Shown one piece after another: positions 62,895 to 64,000 of a DNA stretch of 64,000 nt. The notes beneath the pieces are model-generated. The model saw only the letters and a list, made by a program, of their open reading frames with translations. It did no database searches and was not told the DNA's origin. Numbering within the stretch: position 1 is the stretch's first letter; each line of letters begins with the position of its first letter. The DNA comes from Alphaproteobacteria bacterium (GTDB lineage: Bacteria > Pseudomonadota > Alphaproteobacteria > JAJFFI01): assembly GCA_030066595.1 (NCBI GenBank), contig JASJBI010000031.1, positions 150,445 to 214,444 of the forward strand, read 5' to 3'. The position numbers were made by a program, and so were the translations under genes.

Positions 62895-64000
62895 ATGAGC
62901 GCTCGCAGGCTGGCCCTGTTCGGCGGCACCCCGGTGTCTGAGAAACCGTTCCGGTTCAACAACGGCATCGGCGCGGAGGAAAAGGCGGCAGTGATGCGCG
63001 TCCTGGAGAAGGGCGAGCTCTCGGGCTTCATCGCCTCTCCGGGGGAGCCATTCCTCGGCGGGACCGAGGTGCGCGCCCTGCAGGACGAATTTCAGGCGCA
63101 CTACGATGTCAGCCGTGCGCTCGGCTTCAACTCGGCGACCACCGCCCTGCACGCCGCGGTCGCGGCAACCGGCGCCGGACCCGGCGACGAGGTCATCGTC
63201 TCGCCCTACACGATGAGCGCGTCGTCCACGGCCATCCTGTTCACCGGCGCGGTTCCGATCTTCGCGGACATCGAGGACGAGACGTTCGGCCTGGACCCGG
63301 CCTCGGTCGAGGCCCAGATCACGCCGCGCACCAAGGCCATCATGGCGGTCAACATCTTCGGCCACCCGGCACGGCTTATCGAGCTCAAGCAGATCGCCGA
63401 GCGACACGGATTGGTCCTGATCGAAGACAACGCCCAGGCGCCCGACGCGCTGTGCGACGGACGCTTCTCGGGCACGATCGGCGATATCGGTGTGTTCAGC
63501 TTCAATCGCCACAAGGTGATGCAGTCGGGCGAAGGCGGCGTCCTGGTCACCGACAACCCGGTGTTCGCCGAGAAGGCGGCCCTCGTTCGCAACCACGGCG
63601 AATCGGTCGTCGCCGACATGGGCGTCGACGACATCGTCAATACCGCCGGCCTCAACTATCGCATGACCGAGATGGAGGCCGCGGTCGCGCGCGAGCAGTT
63701 CAAGAAACTGCCCCGTCTCAACGAGGAACGCATCGCACGCGCCGACAGGCTCACGGCCGGATTGGCGCAGATACCGGGGATCACGCCACCCGCGGTGCGC
63801 TCCGGCTGTCGGCACGTCTACTACATGTATGTGATGAAATACGACGCGGAGGTCACCGGCGTGCCGCGGGACCTGTTCGTGAAGGCCGCGCTGGCGGAAG
63901 GCTTCTTCGCGCGTGCCGGCTATCTCCGCCCCACCTATCTGGAGCCGCTCTACCAGCACAAGACCTGCTTCGGAACGGACGGCTTCCCGTTCTCGGCCAA
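62895..64000 (+). CDS. DegT/DnrJ/EryC1-type PLP sugar aminotransferase (2), cut at right edge
   Basis: 368 codons are present and the 3' end is outside the window. It starts MSARRLALFGGTPVSEKPFR, an AHBA-synthase/StrS-like opening. NSATTALHAAVAATGAGPGD, PIFADIEDETFGLDP, IEDNAQAPDALCDGR and FSFNRHKVMQSGEGG with PLP Lys207 are all present. It lies 27 nt after the oxidoreductase and has GAGAGGAAAGCTGGAAAC upstream. A WbpE-like role, 3-transamination of a UDP-3-keto-hexuronic acid, is inferred from its neighbours. Confidence 0.92.
   Translation, partial: MSARRLALFGGTPVSEKPFRFNNGIGAEEKAAVMRVLEKGELSGFIASPGEPFLGGTEVRALQDEFQAHYDVSRALGFNSATTALHAAVAATGAGPGDEVIVSPYTMSASSTAILFTGAVPIFADIEDETFGLDPASVEAQITPRTKAIMAVNIFGHPARLIELKQIAERHGLVLIEDNAQAPDALCDGRFSGTIGDIGVFSFNRHKVMQSGEGGVLVTDNPVFAEKAALVRNHGESVVADMGVDDIVNTAGLNYRMTEMEAAVAREQFKKLPRLNEERIARADRLTAGLAQIPGITPPAVRSGCRHVYYMYVMKYDAEVTGVPRDLFVKAALAEGFFARAGYLRPTYLEPLYQHKTCFGTDGFPFSA

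Noticed and set aside
61803..63959. 718-codon open frame on the - strand
   Set aside because: Opposite the oxidoreductase and aminotransferase genes, which have clear motifs; the antisense product has none.

Overview
The window is high-GC DNA (about two-thirds G+C by eye) with uninterrupted, tightly packed genes. Several markers point to an alphaproteobacterium, probably a Rhodospirillales-like lineage: a hemC-hemD-mitofilin-hemY cluster, an SDHAF4-like (DUF1674) gene beside htpX and rsmB, an rpe-heparinase neighbourhood, and a winged-helix/NusG-like regulator pair at the head of a surface-polysaccharide locus. No rRNA, tRNA, CRISPR array, insertion sequence or phage gene was recognised.

1-24.9 kb is mostly housekeeping. 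hemC, hemD, a Mic60-like membrane protein and hemY (cut by the left edge) run leftward. tsaD, gpsA, an EVE-domain gene, a Rieske gene and acs run rightward, with a divergent glutamine-amidotransferase/ATP-grasp pair between tsaD and gpsA. After a clear terminator come an exported protein, the SDHAF4-like gene, htpX and rsmB. Between rsmB and rpe-heparinase sits a block holding an SGNH-type protein, SxtJ, DUF5989, a NodU/CmcH-type carbamoyltransferase and a degenerate alkaline-phosphatase-fold protein.

24.9-64 kb is one large polysaccharide or glycan locus that runs off the right edge. It contains a UDP-sugar 6-dehydrogenase, a winged-helix regulator with a NusG/RfaH-like factor, membrane glycan proteins, the complete dTDP-rhamnose set (rfbB, A, C, D), an esterase, a 2OG-Fe(II) oxygenase, a glycosyltransferase-methyltransferase fusion, a LegB-like dehydratase, and a leftward cysC-sat-pyruvate kinase operon. 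From 43.3 kb everything runs rightward: two methyltransferases, a membrane sulfatase-fold protein, two unrecognised proteins (the first with a BFD-type 2Fe-2S motif), an SDR, an acetyltransferase, an aminotransferase and a sugar nucleotidyltransferase. These are followed by three WbpG/PseA-type amidotransferases interleaved with two HisH/HisF-like pairs, a capsule-type protein, and an acetyltransferase, oxidoreductase and aminotransferase resembling the WbpD/B/E steps.

The most notable signals are as follows. (a) The amidation cassette has two HisF-like proteins that both lack the catalytic Asp of histidine biosynthesis, and a third WbpG paralogue whose PP-loop is degenerate and which has no glutaminase partner. 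(b) A palindrome TGTTCA-N5-TGAACA occurs twice over the apparent promoter of the locus regulator and again twice upstream of the 47.8 kb gene group. The second site is followed by a hairpin and a sequence resembling the RfaH ops element. Together these suggest a dedicated repressor plus antiterminator circuit for glycan expression.
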